The position numbers and the translations under genes were made by a program. This document shows, in pieces, positions 24,265 to 36,989 of a DNA stretch of 64,000 nt (position 1 is the first letter of the stretch; every line of letters starts with the position of its first letter). Under the pieces are notes generated by a model, which saw only the letters and a program-made list of their open reading frames with translations, did no database searches and had not been told where the DNA came from. Location: assembly GCA_025024175.1 (NCBI GenBank), contig QCXZ01000042.1, positions 10,991,501 to 11,055,500 of the forward strand, written 5' to 3'. Source of the stretch: Rhyzopertha dominica (lineage: Eukaryota > Arthropoda > Insecta > Coleoptera > Bostrichidae).

Positions 24265-27200
24265 TTACTTCCTTTTGCTATAGATGTCAGAATCTAACAG
24301 AACTTCTAGGGTATGATCAGGCTTCTGTCCTTCCTCTTCTAAAAAAAAAAGCATGTTGAAACTACAAAACTTAGATAAGGTTTATCTTAACAGGTTATGC
24401 GAAACTGGTTTTGTGTATTAATAATGGCAATGAAAAAGAAACATTTTTTCTGTATCAAAAACGTTATTCTTCTATCTCTTTGACAAAAGAAATTTCGTGC
24501 CTGTTTTGCTGTTAGTTTAAATTAGTACTTCTGTTTTTACCAAAGTCTGCTCTACATCGAATTAAGAGTTTTGTTTGTCATGTACTAGCATGGTCAATGA
24601 AAATGCCTTGGCCTTGACAGATTGGCCAAAAATACATTCACATACTATGAAAGGATACAATATCATCATATCTGAGATGCCATATTCCCAATTTTAAAAA
24701 ATTTAAATAATGTGTGTGCCCAGCTTGTTATTATTAAGAGTAAAAATCATGGTTTTTATTTAAAACAAACCCTTGCTGCTGTTGTTTTCAACATATACAG
24801 TAAATATTTTATATTATTTTTGCAAAATTTGCTTCATTTCTTTTGATGTACCCCAACAAAGACAGTAAGCGGCTGTACCTCCAGAGTGATTAGGAAAAAA
24901 ATTTTTTTAGGGAAATAGGATAACAAAGATTAAAAATAGCACTGTCGCTAGGGCGTGCTTTTGATAATGTCGATAATAAAATTGAATTTTTTTTGCAGAA
25001 AATTGTAAATAAAGGTATGTTCAATTATTGTTACTGAATTGCTCCAAATGCATATAAAATGTGACGATTCTTTTTTAAGAAATGTGAATGTGGAAGGGTG
25101 GGGGTAAGTATGACATTGATGCAAACAAATAGATGCTGTGTCAGTTTGGATAGTCGACTTTTAGGCAGGTTTATTTCATTGTACAAAGTAATGTCTAGTT
25201 AAAATAGTGCGCTGAAAAAATATTTGTGATACTGCAACAGATAAAAAGTGCTATTCTCAGATATTTTATAGTTTTGCAAACTACTTCAATTTTTCTTAAA
25301 TGCATTTGGATCTCGGGAATTCTATAACAGTAATTTGAACATGCCTTTATTTGTAATTTGAATAAAATTTGTCAGTGTGGTTGTTTTTTCCATGTCAATA
25401 TCAACAGTGATGACCATTTGGGACCATAACACAACAAAATTGCACCCTTATTTTATGAAATAACGACCGTACCTTTGGGTTGGTGTTTTATAATAATACG
25501 CCACTTCAGGCTCTGTCCGTTCATCTGGCTTATCTCCGTTATCTCTTGCGGGTCTGCACTTATGCCTGGTACCACTTCTGTACCACTGCGTGTGGTATAA
25601 CTGTCGACAGTCTTCGCTTTCAGGAAACCATCATCCATAAGCTCAGATATAGTGCTCGCTACAGCCGCAAATACGTTTGAGCGTGATAACCTGAGAGAAG
25701 ACTGTACAATTTTATATTTTTTTCATAATTGTAGAATAAGTGATGATGGAAAATGAAATGTTAAGTCTCCAAAAACAAAATATATAATATTCTCAAATTA
25801 CTCAAATACACAACCAGAATATAATACGCTAAACATAAAAAGTGATGCTGAAAATTACACTACTCTTATCTCAAATACTGCTCAAAGTATTCCAGATTGA
25901 CAATAGCTCAGAACAGTCCATTACATATGGGAGTCCATCTACGTAATAAATTAAACAACGAAATAAAAAACATTCAATCTGATAAATTATGCATGAGTCG
26001 CTTATATCAGCATCTAAATGAAAAAACATTTTGTAGTGTATCTGAGTTACATTTATGTGCTTAATGTGAACTATAGATATTAATATTTGAATACATATTT
26101 ACAATGTTTACTGATAAGTGTGATAGGTATCATTAATTTTATATTATTGTACTATTATTATTATTATTATAACGTAAATATCACTATTTCTCTGAATAAG
26201 TACAATAGAATAACAATATGAATTTCATTTATATTATGAAATATGTCGCAACCTTCACATAGCTTAAATGTTTCCCAAAATATCTGTTTGTTGATTTTTT
26301 GTGTCACACTAATAAATATTTCATCTCTTAAGAAACATGGTAACAAACAATGATAAAACAACAGAACTTTTTGCTGTCAGATATTTTAAAATACAAAGAT
26401 TTTACTTGAGCAAGATGTAGTCATAATTACATCGTGCAGTAAAACCTAAAAATAGAATTTATTTAAATAATACACACAGCTTTGTGTTGAATAAAAAGTA
26501 AAATGGTGTTCCATAGCAGATTTATGTTTTAAAAACATGCCAGATTATTGGAGTTACTTTTAAAGTACTAACAGCAGATCTGTCATCTGCGGGAAAGTTC
26601 TACTTTATAACTAATAATAAAAATTTGAGCAAATTTTGTATAAAATTAGGTTTAATTTTGTCTGTTAATCTGATCCACGTTTGTTTTTTCTTATAACCCA
26701 AAATATTAACAGCAAAACAATGCTTATAATAAAATTTGTCTGCTAATTCATGCTACCTCAACATTTTATTTTATTTTTATGCTCTGATTATGTAGAAAGA
26801 TGTTATATGAAATTTTTTCGTTAAAATAGCGTAAGTTAAACCTCACACATGTAAATTTATTTCTTACACTTTCAAGTGGGATGTTACTTGCGCTCCTTTT
26901 ACGATAAACCAAGCTGTGTCGGGACGGCTGTGTTTCGGAGTCCTTGTAAATGCTTGGATCGATGATCTTCATTGTCCTAGAGAGAGAGGGCGAAGGTTCT
27001 ACTGTGGCATCTCGAAAAACGGGAGACACCCCGGATTCAACAGGCATGGAACAAGACGCTACTGCAGGCATCCTTTTGGCATCCGGCTTATAAAGTTGGA
27101 GTATAGATTGCGAAGTAAGGCCAGCTGAAATTCTGTTTTAGTGAAGGTGGTTTTGGTTTAAGAAATAATGCAAAAAAGCACTCAAAAATTTTTATTCACA

Positions 27201-29591
27201 TCATTTTCGGAAACCAATTTTGTTGTAAAACAGTGCAAAAGTATTTTTTTTAATTTTAATTGTTGGGACAAAAGAGAAAAATTTATGTTGGGTATTTTGT
27301 TTATTCAGTACGTATAGTAGCAGGCAATGATATTCAAGACTGACTTATGCAGAATGCTGGTATAATGTAATGAGCTTTATCGTCGGCCATCATAATAAAT
27401 TATTCAATTGTGTTCTAAGAAAGTATAAATGCATTTTTGGATATGGTCTACTTCATTGCAAAAAAATGGTAAGTGCCTAACCCCAGTATTATCTATATCT
27501 TGTAAACTATTGAGAGCGGTAATCGGCAGTTTCTATAATGAGTTTCAATATTTTTGCCTGCTACTATAATGCTGTTTCTATTGCTTATTTTTGTTTTTGT
27601 TAAACCCAAAAATTGTCGTATAGGGCTGACAATACTAGATAATAACGGGTACCCCGTAACAAGACTACCATATAGGTCATAAGTTAGATGAGTAAATATC
27701 GCCCCTTTAAGCAGTGGCATATTGTATGCATTTTTATAAAATAATCAATAATCAATAGTTATTAATGAAGTGTTGGAAGGTTTATACCTCAGAACCAAAG
27801 TCCACTAAATGGATTTTTGTAAAAGCTTTTGTAAATAGAAATAGAAATAGAGTAACATAATATAACCCTTTAAAAAAAAACACTATAAAGAACTACGTTA
27901 AACTGTTGTCTTTGACGCCTCCTGCAGATGTTGTTTTTAGGCACTTCTAGAGAGAGCAGCTGCAATTAATGACTTAGAAGAGAAATATTACCAGAAGAAT
28001 GGGGTTGGAAAACTTGTGGGTGCTTTGTAGCTTGCTTAAAATGTAATAATCCTTCACCTATCGTCCAAATAATGTAAATAATTGAGTTAAAGTTTTTCGA
28101 CTTTCTTATACTGAAATAAGTGTTTTTTCTAAAAGTCTCATCTATTTTTATTAATGTAACACTTATTTTTTTATACCTATGATCTGAAATGTATACGGTT
28201 TTTAGCTATTTGCCTTATCGTCTTTTTACTGTAAATTTGTTATATTTAGCTGAAAAATTATAAATTGATGTTAAAGCTACTTTATATCTTTGCTGCAAAC
28301 TTTTCTCTTCATATTCTTTTCATTTTTACTTTAATTATTGTAATACGAGATCGGCGAAATTTGATGAGTAAACTTTTTTTTAACTTTTAAGAATGCTATC
28401 AAGAAGATTTTATCAAAATTCATTAAGTGGAAACAGGTTCTGAGATATTTCAATTTTTATGTCTATATTTTTAAAATTGCAAGTATTCCATTAGTTTTGT
28501 TAATATTGCCTGTTTTGAGGCAGCTGCTTTTGTGCAACACAAATTGTGTTGGTATAAAACTAGGCAGTATTCTGTTTGCTGGCGATTCATTAGTGACAAA
28601 GAGTAATTAATAATCTTTCATTTTTATAAATGTTGTAGTTTGTAGATATAGAATATGTAAGGTTGCAAACAAATGGAGCCAAACACCATATTCAACATTT
28701 TTTTTTCAAAAATTGAGCATTATTATTGTAAATAATTCACCTAGTGGTCTCGACGAATACTCTTTTTCTTCGGTTTTACTTCTTACAACTGGAACAAACT
28801 TCCTTTGATTTTTAGGACGTATGCCAGGACGATTATTGCTTTTATTGGCTTGACCCAAAGCATTAATGGTGCTCTGTATGTCAGGTGGTAACAACATGCT
28901 CGAAAGTTGGGCGGTGGTCTTAAAAATGGAGATAAAATTAGATGGTAGTAGTACTTTTGTTGTCCAGTTTAATTTTAGACACCCAATAAAGTTAAACAGT
29001 ACAATATTCGATTTGTCCAAATCTTACTTTCATCATATACGATTCAACCTTAGGGATCAGGTGTTTTGGTATGAACACAGGAGCATCCGGGGGTCTGGAT
29101 GGTTGATTCACAGGAGCCGGGTCTTTAGGTATCTTCTCCTTTGACTGTAAAGTATGCAACGAAGAGTAAGCATTCAGTATCTTCGTCACTATCATTTTCT
29201 CTTGCTCTTCAGTCAAAGTAGGCTTGGATTTATATTCCTTCTTCTTAGGGGGTTTAGGTTCATCCTCCTCGTCGCCCAAGGTTATAGCAGATTCTGATCT
29301 CAGCGGAGTAGTGGTGCTTGACGCAGCCTTAATGTTTGTTTCCGGAACCATCCCGTAATAGGCTGCATAGGGCATGCGGTTGTCTGCATATACTGCTGAG
29401 TAAGCCGGAACCGCTCTGGATATTGCCATTACAGGGATGCCTTCGCATTCTGGTGTTGTTGTGAACAATCTTATGGGAACCCTTCTTACAGTCAACTTCT
29501 CAACTACATATTCTGACGGTTCACTTAGGTCAAAACGAATAGTGGGAGCATGCTTTGTTCGACCACAACACGGAAAGCAGTTAAATTTCAT
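24265..29591 (-). CDS. Orphan five-exon gene, 420 residues
   Basis: I do not recognise this protein. Exons joined by splice sites and phase: 29028-29591, 28780-28918, 26868-27124, 25473-25701, 24265-24338; total 1263 nt, exactly 421 codons with TAA. An AATAAA overlaps the region just after the stop. The N-terminus MKFNCFPCCGRTKH has three cysteines near the start, which could be lipidated. It continues with a Pro/Lys-rich acidic-basic stretch (GDEEDEPKPPKKKEYKSKP), a predicted helical segment (TEEQEKMIVTKILNAYSSLH), then Ser/Pro-rich sequence and a C-terminus ending LLDSDIYSKRK. There is no membrane segment or known domain. The exon 28706-28918 can also be read through to a stop at 28706, giving a shorter alternative form. 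It is convergent with the CUB/LDLa gene, with 150 bases between stops. Exon order is supported by phase alone; the second donor (GTAAAACCG) is the weakest join. Confidence 0.65.
28706..28918 (-). CDS. Alternative terminal exon of the orphan gene
   Basis: If the donor at 28779 is not used, the second exon stays open for 24 further codons and stops at 28706, giving a protein of 258 residues (188 plus 70). This would be an intronic-polyadenylation form. It needs transcript evidence. Confidence 0.4.
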   Translation of the reverse strand, partial: TTAQLSSMLLPPDIQSTINALGQANKSNNRPGIRPKNQRKFVPVVRSKTEEKEYSSRPLGELFTIIMLNF

Positions 29592-31805
29592 TCTACGTCG
29601 AAGGGAAGGCCTTGCAGCATTTTATTCTTTGTGGATGGTATAGATAGTAATGAGAATTTGGTAACGAAAAATTGTCAAATTTTGACATGTAGAGTTGAAT
29701 CAATGCTTGTCAATGTGACAAATTAATTTTTTTGGCAGTGGTACAAGAAATAAAATAGTGTGCTTTTGATTTTCTTAAATAAGCTCTAATAAAACAGATG
29801 GGAAAGTGGTAGCAAAAGGGGAAAAACCGTGGAAAGACAAGCTGCTTCTATATCTATTATGCCACCTCGCGGCCGTTTTCTTACCCTAATAAGGTACTAG
29901 TTAACCTAAATGAAGAGAACCTAGATGGCCATATCGTCAGTGAGATGTGCAAAAAGGTGATAGAAGGGGTAACAGGTGCCGTACAGGGTGAAATGAAGGG
30001 TTGCCTATGAATAGGCGTTGCAAGGAATAAATCCTAAAACTTTCGTGTTTATTAGTTTGCAAAGTACCTCAGACTGTAAACAATTAAGTATAAACAAACA
30101 ACAAATGTAATGAACACAATTATTTATATTCAAAACAGGTTAATGGTTCATTCAGTACGTACTGTAAACTACAAAATTGTAGTCGTTTACATGGATGGCC
30201 CTTCTGAAGGGAAAAATAAATATGCTATTTCACAAAGAATAGGTACCATACCATATAATTTTTTGACAAGGAGTCGTTATCAAAAGATTCCTCATTATAA
30301 AAAAAGTTGTCAGCAGTTTTACTTTATTACCTGGTGCTGGTATAATCAGTATACCTACTTGAAAGTCATAATTACAAACTATTTTTTCAATTTATTTTTG
30401 GTAAAGATTTTAACAGCCAAATGCCCTTCTTCAGTGCCTCAACAATAAGTTCAAATAAAACAAACAATTAAATTTCACATCCTTATAAATCTACATATGT
30501 ATATGAGACTGATGATCTATTGCTAGAATTCTTGCAATCAGTAATTAAATTATGTTTAACCGATGTACTTTTTCAGTGTATTACAACTTTTATAGGTATC
30601 GCTTTTCAAGTGCCAAAAGATGGGTGAGGAACAGTGGATAAAAGCAGTTTATGATGCATATCATATAAATAAAAAATTATATAACGTTGCGTTTTATTAA
30701 ATAATCGACACAACTAGCAAAAAAAACACCGTATTTTTTTCTGCAATGCATCGGACTTGTCAACGTTAAAATTGTGGGTGTATCAAAAATACAAATCACC
30801 CATAATTTTAAAATATTTTTGAAAACTTTTGAAATTAATGTCATCCCTGAGATATTTATAGGTATACCTAGGTACAAGCCTAGATAGTAAGTATTTACAG
30901 GTATAGTAATTGTCTATTTTTACATATAGGTATAATTATTGATGTAAGATATTTAAAATATTTTTAAAATTTAATGCCACTGAGGAAGAACATTCTTCCT
31001 ATTCTTCCTCCTTGCCTCTTAACATGATGTAGGTACCTATTACAAATTTTTACTGGNTGTATTTCAGAAAGAATATATAGGTATATATTTTTTAATTACT
31101 GGCGAAATATTTACTTTAAAATAGTTACGGTACCGTCTGATATTTCGTTACAAAAATGTGGACTAACAAAAAATCAAAAATTGACTCTGGTGTGCACACA
31201 CCATTGATTTCATGTAGTGCTTAAATTTATGCATAATCTAACCGACTGCGGCTGCAATCAGAATATTACGCAATCAAATTAAATGNGTAAATACATATTT
31301 ATGTAAGGAAGTCATCGTAGGTCAACAACCACGTCAGTCAGTGTTGTCANCACTGCTTTGCACTGTGGGTAGCAGATCGGTCTTTTCCGTGCTTTATTTT
31401 AGTACAGTTCCGGACGAAACATGGCTCCACAATGGGCGAAGCACTAGTTGTTTTAAAAGTACCTATTANAAGCAGTTTAATCGCCTCGAAATTTATATGT
31501 CTGTCCAAGCTGACTTNCTCAATAATTCGAATTGTGTATTGAACAGGTAAAGCAGTCGTTTCGAACGTTGATTCATTGAGGTTATTTGATTTTACATCAC
31601 GTACAGCAACTTCCTGTAGTAAGACATTTAAAATATCTGCATGGTACTCGAATATCATATGCGTGATGTGATTGTTTTCAACTTCAACAGCGGCGGTGAT
31701 TCTCACGTGGAGTGAACCCGCTGAATTGACGTACGGTCCTTTGAACCCAGTTTTATTCCCTTTGTAGGGTTAAAGAACAAAAACAAAGTTCATTATAATC
31801 GTATT
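29592..31805. other. Divergent intergenic region, orphan gene and TRF2
   Basis: The 2.2 kb between two divergent genes must hold both promoters. No gene was found in it. AT-rich chance ORFs occur at 30110-30448 and 31347-31706. A probable 5'-UTR splice acceptor (CCCTTTGTAG) ends at 31767, 38 bases before the TRF2 ATG. Three Ns at 31057, 31286 and 31350 mark poor sequence. Confidence 0.5.
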
Positions 31806-34705
31806 ATGGCTGCTGCCGTTCAGAAGAACGGCATGAAACCCCTGAACGGCAACGGACTGGTGCACCAGGAGATCCCAGAGCTGGGTGGCTACACCGAAGT
31901 GGAAACCTGCAAGGATGTCAGCCCAGTGCCGGAAACGAACATAACGGAGGCCCTGGAAGAGGAGATCCAGCCAGAGATAGACATCGTTATAAACAATGTA
32001 GTGTGCAGTTTCAGTGTGCGTTGTCATCTGAATTTGCGCGAGATCGCTTTGAACGGTATGAACGTGGAGTACCGCCGCGAGAACGGGATGATCACGATGA
32101 AACTGAGACGTCCGTACACGACAGCCAGCATATGGTCGTCGGGCAAGATAACGTGCACGGGTGCGACCAGTGAACACATGGCGAAGGTGGCGGCTCGGCG
32201 GTTTGCCCGTTGCCTCCAGAAGTTAGGTTTCAATGTGCGGTTCAATAATTACAGGGTCGTCAATGTGCTCGGTACGTGTTCCATGCCGTTCGCTATTAGA
32301 ATCAATTCGTTCTCGGAGAGACACAAAGAGGCAGAGTAAGTAGCGACGGTTGTGGACAAATTTTGGGTAAAAACGATGGTTTTGCTTTCAGTTACGAGCC
32401 TGAATTGCATCCTGGTGTTACGTACAAACTTAAGAATCCCAAAGCTACACTTAAGATTTTTTCAACTGGCAGCGTCACAGTCACAGGTAATGTTTTGGTT
32501 GCTATTTTATTAATTTTTATTGTAAATCTTATTTATCAATTGGTGTAATTTTTTATTCAATTCATTTAGTCCCACTTCTCCAGTAGGCATGCATATGCTT
32601 TTGTTTACACTATGTTAAACATATGCGTGTGCATTTCCATGGTAACCAGCAAGTCTCCACGCTGAGAACAACCAATACAAAACTTGCATACCGCTGTAAC
32701 TGATCAGTTGTTGTGTAGATTTAACCCCAAGAAAAGTGAAGAGTGATTTTACTGGTTCCTTTACTATACTGTGGTTATACTGTTATATATACACTCTATT
32801 GAGCGCCATCTTTTTTTTTTGGCTGCTGACTGTTGATGAAATTTCGCCATGTTAAGTTTTAAGTTGTTTTGTTCGTTCAGTGAAGTTTGATATCCAACCT
32901 AAAAGGCTGCTGATAATTACATTTTGATACTGCATATGTATTATGTATTAGCATTTTTTACATTTTCTTCAACTTGAATTTTCTGTAATTTCAATTTTAT
33001 TTCTTGACTCTTTAAATTTGAGTTAAAGAAGTTCAGCTTGGCATTGAAACAGGATGAAATATCTCATAAATTAATGCAAAATCTATTGCTGTTAAAACAA
33101 CATCACACTTCAAAATGGCCTGATTTTTTATTTTTGCATTGAATGTTCCCCTAGAAACATTATCTAAATCTACTACGTTAGAAAAAAACCACTTTTGTTT
33201 TAATTTGTTTGGAATTTCCTGAAAAGAGTACTTTTTTTAATGTTTAATATTTAACATTAACATAATTTAAAATAATACCCACACATGGTTTGTTGGAATG
33301 CATATATTGCATGAAAAACTCTCACATTTGCTATTTTGTAATGAGTTTGAGATGAAGTGAGATTGGAAGAACAATTTTGCCTCATTCATTGTCATTGTCA
33401 TCCTCGCATCAATGGTGAATTTGGAGCTATTAAGCTTTCTTTTAATCGAGATCACCTTACATGTTTTTTTACACAGGTTGTTAAATTACTATAGCAAATA
33501 GAAGCCTTACGTAGGGTTATTATTACTATTAGCATGATGTCAGTGTTACAGTTATTTCTGATTGTGTAATTCCAGTTGTTTAATGCATTTTTATCAAAGT
33601 GCGTTGTCCAGTCGTGATACAATTAAAACATGGGGATTCTTTGTTTATCTGAATTAATTACAATAAAATACTTGATAGTGCAATACTTCTGGAATATTTG
33701 CTAGAAGCTGTAAGGGACTTCACATGAGGTTTCATAATTTATCGATTACATTTATATTTGCTCGATCGATTTAATTAGGATTAAATATTAAACGTGTCCT
33801 TGTATATGAAGGTCAATAACCTAATCAAACTTATCTCAATCAAGATAACTGCAAGAGCGTTTTAAGAAGTACTTGTGAATTAATCACATTTTTCTCCATG
33901 ACACTCCTTTTTTTTTGCAGTGATAATTTTGCTAGATGTTTGGTGAGAGATGTTTATTCAGCTATTAGGAAATTTTCATTCTAAATTTACAGTAATCTTT
34001 ATCAGTCGTGGGCAAATATTTGAAGGTAATACATGATCTGTGTGTGTAATGTTTACAGGGATGGTAGATTTTCTCCTTCTCTTACTACTGTAGTGCTGTT
34101 GATCATTTTAGTTATAAGAGCATGTAACATATGCAGTTAGTATCTTTGTCCATTACAACTGAAAATAACTGCAATAAATGATGATCTCAATTAGGTATTT
34201 GTGGAAAAATATGATGAAAAACTTGTCGTTGCCATATTCTATTGATAGAGCTGCTCACAATTTTTTAAGTGTTAGTTTGACAGCTTATTGTGGTGCAAAT
34301 TATGCCTACATACCCATGGCTGCACACAAAAACCCAAAATTTAGAGTAATTTTTAAATAAATCAAGTACAAATTTCGTTCTAAAGAGAGAGAGTTTAGTT
34401 TTCTACATCACGCACTAGCTTCATCGCTTTAGAACATCGTTTCTCAAACTTTTTGGTGTCGCGACCCCCTAAATAGTGATTTTTTTTCAGCACCGAGTGT
34501 TGCCGATGTCCAAGCTGCAATCGAGTATATCTTCCCCTTAGTCTATGAATTTCGCAAGGAGAGAACAGCGGAGGAGATGGCGGCCCACGCCGCTAAGCGA
34601 CAGCGTCTCACCGCCGCCCTCGAAGGCCCTGTCATCGACGACCCCTTCTCGAACAAAGAGAACGAGAACTCCGAAGACAGTGACGGGGACGAAGACTGGA
34701 ACTAG
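31806..34705 (+). CDS. Trf2: TBP-related factor 2 / TBP-like protein 1
   Basis: Core promoter factor related to TATA-binding protein that acts at TATA-less promoters with TFIIA. Exons: 31806-32335, 32392-32486, 34491-34705; 279 residues. An N-terminal stretch of about 55 residues precedes the two-repeat saddle. Repeat 1 is VINNVVCSFSVRCHLNLREI through AARRFARCLQKLGFN, and repeat 2 begins VNVLGTCSMPFAIRINSF and runs through PGVTYKLKNPKATLKIFSTG to AIEYIFPLVYEFRK. TBP uses a phenylalanine-rich DNA-intercalating surface; here the equivalent stretches differ, as in TBPL1. The C-terminal tail is acidic (NKENENSEDSDGDEDWN). The 2-kb intron 32487-34490 contains repeat insertions right up to the last acceptor. 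The frame stays open upstream of the ATG to the acceptor at 31767, so a longer form is possible. AATAAA lies near 34917. Confidence 0.95.
34240..34440. repeat. One-armed relative of the TEP-intron inverted repeat
   Basis: This stretch in the TRF2 intron matches the left arm and loop of the 15592-16605 element, e.g. AATTATGCCTACATACCCAT and TCTACATCACGCACTAGC. It includes the loop but not the second arm. The family is therefore dispersed, and the fold-back form may be derived. Confidence 0.75.
34432..34475. repeat. hAT-like terminal sequence beside splice acceptor
   Basis: The sequence CGTTTCTCAAACTTTTTGG followed by TGTCGCGACCCCCTAAATAG resembles the subterminal ends of hAT elements (GGTTCTCAAACTTTTT, GTCGCGACCC). 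It ends about 15 bases before the acceptor of the last TRF2 exon. The other end of the element was not found. Confidence 0.45.
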
Positions 34706-35394
34706 GGCGGAACGGGCCCGCCCCCAACCTCAATCGTCACGGTTTTAGCTTGGAAGGGTCGAAACCAAGATAGAGTGATATTTCTAAATTAACAACGTTC
34801 GAATTTTGATTGTGTTCGATTTTTGTTGCCTGTTTCGAACCTTCCCTGCGTCAGCGTCGTACCACTGCCAAGGGACTTGTGCACTATTCGTTAATATTAC
34901 ATGATCGGTGACTGAAATAAAATTTGAGACTGCTGGAAGAATGTCTCCCTATCGCCCGTCATTTTTTATTTACGCTTACGTTGTTGAGTTTATAGTGTCC
35001 TTTCAAGGTTTTATCAGGTCTGCTTTTATTGATTATGTTTTAGTTCCTGTGTTATATCACCAAGGCTGTCAAATTTTTTTTTAACTAATTAAAGCTCGTT
35101 GGTTTTAAGTTAAAAGCTGCAGGCTGCGGANGCTCTGCTATTTTCGCATAGATTAATTTAGTAGGGGCATTTACGAATGGAAAGTGGAACTGTACACCAC
35201 CCAAAGAAACACTGCACTGTAAACTGAATGACTTTTTGTTTTTTTTATATATATAATTATTTATTTAACATAATTATTATGGCTTAAATTGTGGGGCTGA
35301 CCAGCTCTGCTTTGTGATTGTTAGATGTTATAAGGAAAAAGAAACGTCCCGTTTTCTGTACATACGACTGCATTACATGATAACCAGGGTTGCC

Positions 35395-35742
35395 AGGTGA
35401 CTGTTAAAAACATCTAAATGAAATATATATTTGAGTTAACAGGCATAAGAAGAAATGGAAAAGTATTTCCAGCCTTGACCGAGATTTGAACTCAAGACCT
35501 TTTCAAAAATGAAGAGTATCACAAAGCGTGGTATGACTTTTTAAAAGGTCCCGAGTTCAAATCTCTGTCAAGGCTGGCAACACTTTTTCATTTCTTCTTT
35601 GCCTGTTAACCCATTAAAAATATCATCTGTGGTCACAAAAACTGAATTCAGGCACTAATTAACTTTCACTGTATATGTTATTTAAATGTGAACAACTCAA
35701 AATTCAGAAACCTAGGAGATTCCTTGCAACCAGGCAACCCTG
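35395..35742. repeat. Element with CAGGGTTGCC ends and inner hairpin
   Basis: The ends CAGGGTTGCCAGGT (35395) and ACCAGGCAACCCTG (to 35742) are inverted repeats. Inside, arms 35435-35505 and 35542-35610 form a second, longer hairpin of about 70 bp. Each inner arm carries GAGTTCAAATCTC or its complement, resembling the B box of a tRNA-type promoter. No target duplication is clear. Confidence 0.65.
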
Positions 35743-36989
35743 TATAAGATAGAGCTTAATAAAGAGCGCCTTACGAAACGTGGCGACATTGCATTTACCT
35801 GATTCACGGGTGAAATTAACAAAATCGACCAAACAATTTGATGCTAAAAAAATAATCGTACTATCAAAAATAGCACATCTTTTATTAAGTTCTCTATAGT
35901 ACCTACTAAGATCAACCGTTGTACATATTATGTCTGTTTCATTACTTGGTATGAAGATAAAATTGGATTCTTTTATCTTTTACTCTGCAATATAAGGCAA
36001 TATGCAGTATCAATAAAAGATCGTGTGTATCGAGTTAGCATAGTAAATGTATAAATATTTGTTGTGAAAAAGAAGATTTTCATCAGATGTTTTTACAAAA
36101 AAGAGAAGGAATAAGTCACTTTGCAACTGCAGATTTTTTCTCAATTTTCCACTTCCCATAGAAAGTCTTTAGTTGCATGTGACCTGTACAGATACTATTT
36201 GTAAATTTAACACATAATCCCGTATTGTGCCCTGTTGTGAATCCCCGAGTGAAATTTTATTATCGAGGCGAGTATTGTAGTACAAGTTTAGCCAGCGTGG
36301 TTGGCCTAGTTGTAAAAAAATAACTAAGTGTCCCTTAACGTCCCGTTACTCTTCTGTTGTTGTGGTTTTTCAAATAGACTTTTTGTTCTGCAAACGAAAG
36401 CAATTTACCTAATGGGCCTTATCCAGTAATAAAAGACAGATATGAAGTCGTGTGGTGCAAAAACTATTTTGCAACGGATATATTTCCCCTAACTTCTGGT
36501 CGTATAGCAACTGATTTCACCAAAGCACAGTTCCAATATGCTTTGTCTCACAATAGTGTGTTATTATTAATTTGTATGTAGCTGTTGTAATCGGATTATA
36601 AATAAATACTTACATTTTTTGTTCAGCAATTGTTTTATTCTGCCCATAATAATACAGGGTGTTCCTAAAAGGTCTTTACACGCCTCTACCACATGTATAA
36701 ATAATAATAAACCGATTTAAGTAAACTTTTCTTGGTCCCAAAGTTAATACTATGAAACATAGAGGGTGTTAAAGTTTAAATTTTGTTTTTGATGTTCTTC
36801 AACGTTTGCAGGCATTGAAGTATATTTAAAGAAAATTTTGTATTCGGGGGTTATCTAGGTCAAGGAATTCCAATACAGCAGTATTTTCTGCTACTTTTAC
36901 AAGCCTTTCCATGGACTTAAAGCGTCATAACTGTCTTGTACCTCCCTGTATTTATTTTTTGGGCTGACATGTTTATTTAATTTTTTTGT

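Noticed and set aside
30110..30448. 112-residue plus-strand ORF
   Set aside because: AT-driven composition (Tyr, Ile, Asn, Lys) with no motif and no splice context.
31347..31706. 119-residue minus-strand ORF upstream of TRF2
   Set aside because: It contains Ns, has no recognisable similarity, and lies in the likely TRF2 5' region. No splice or start support.
35540..35610. Possible tRNA gene suggested by GAGTTCAAATCTC
   Set aside because: No A box, acceptor stem or cloverleaf could be formed; the sequence is one arm of a palindrome.
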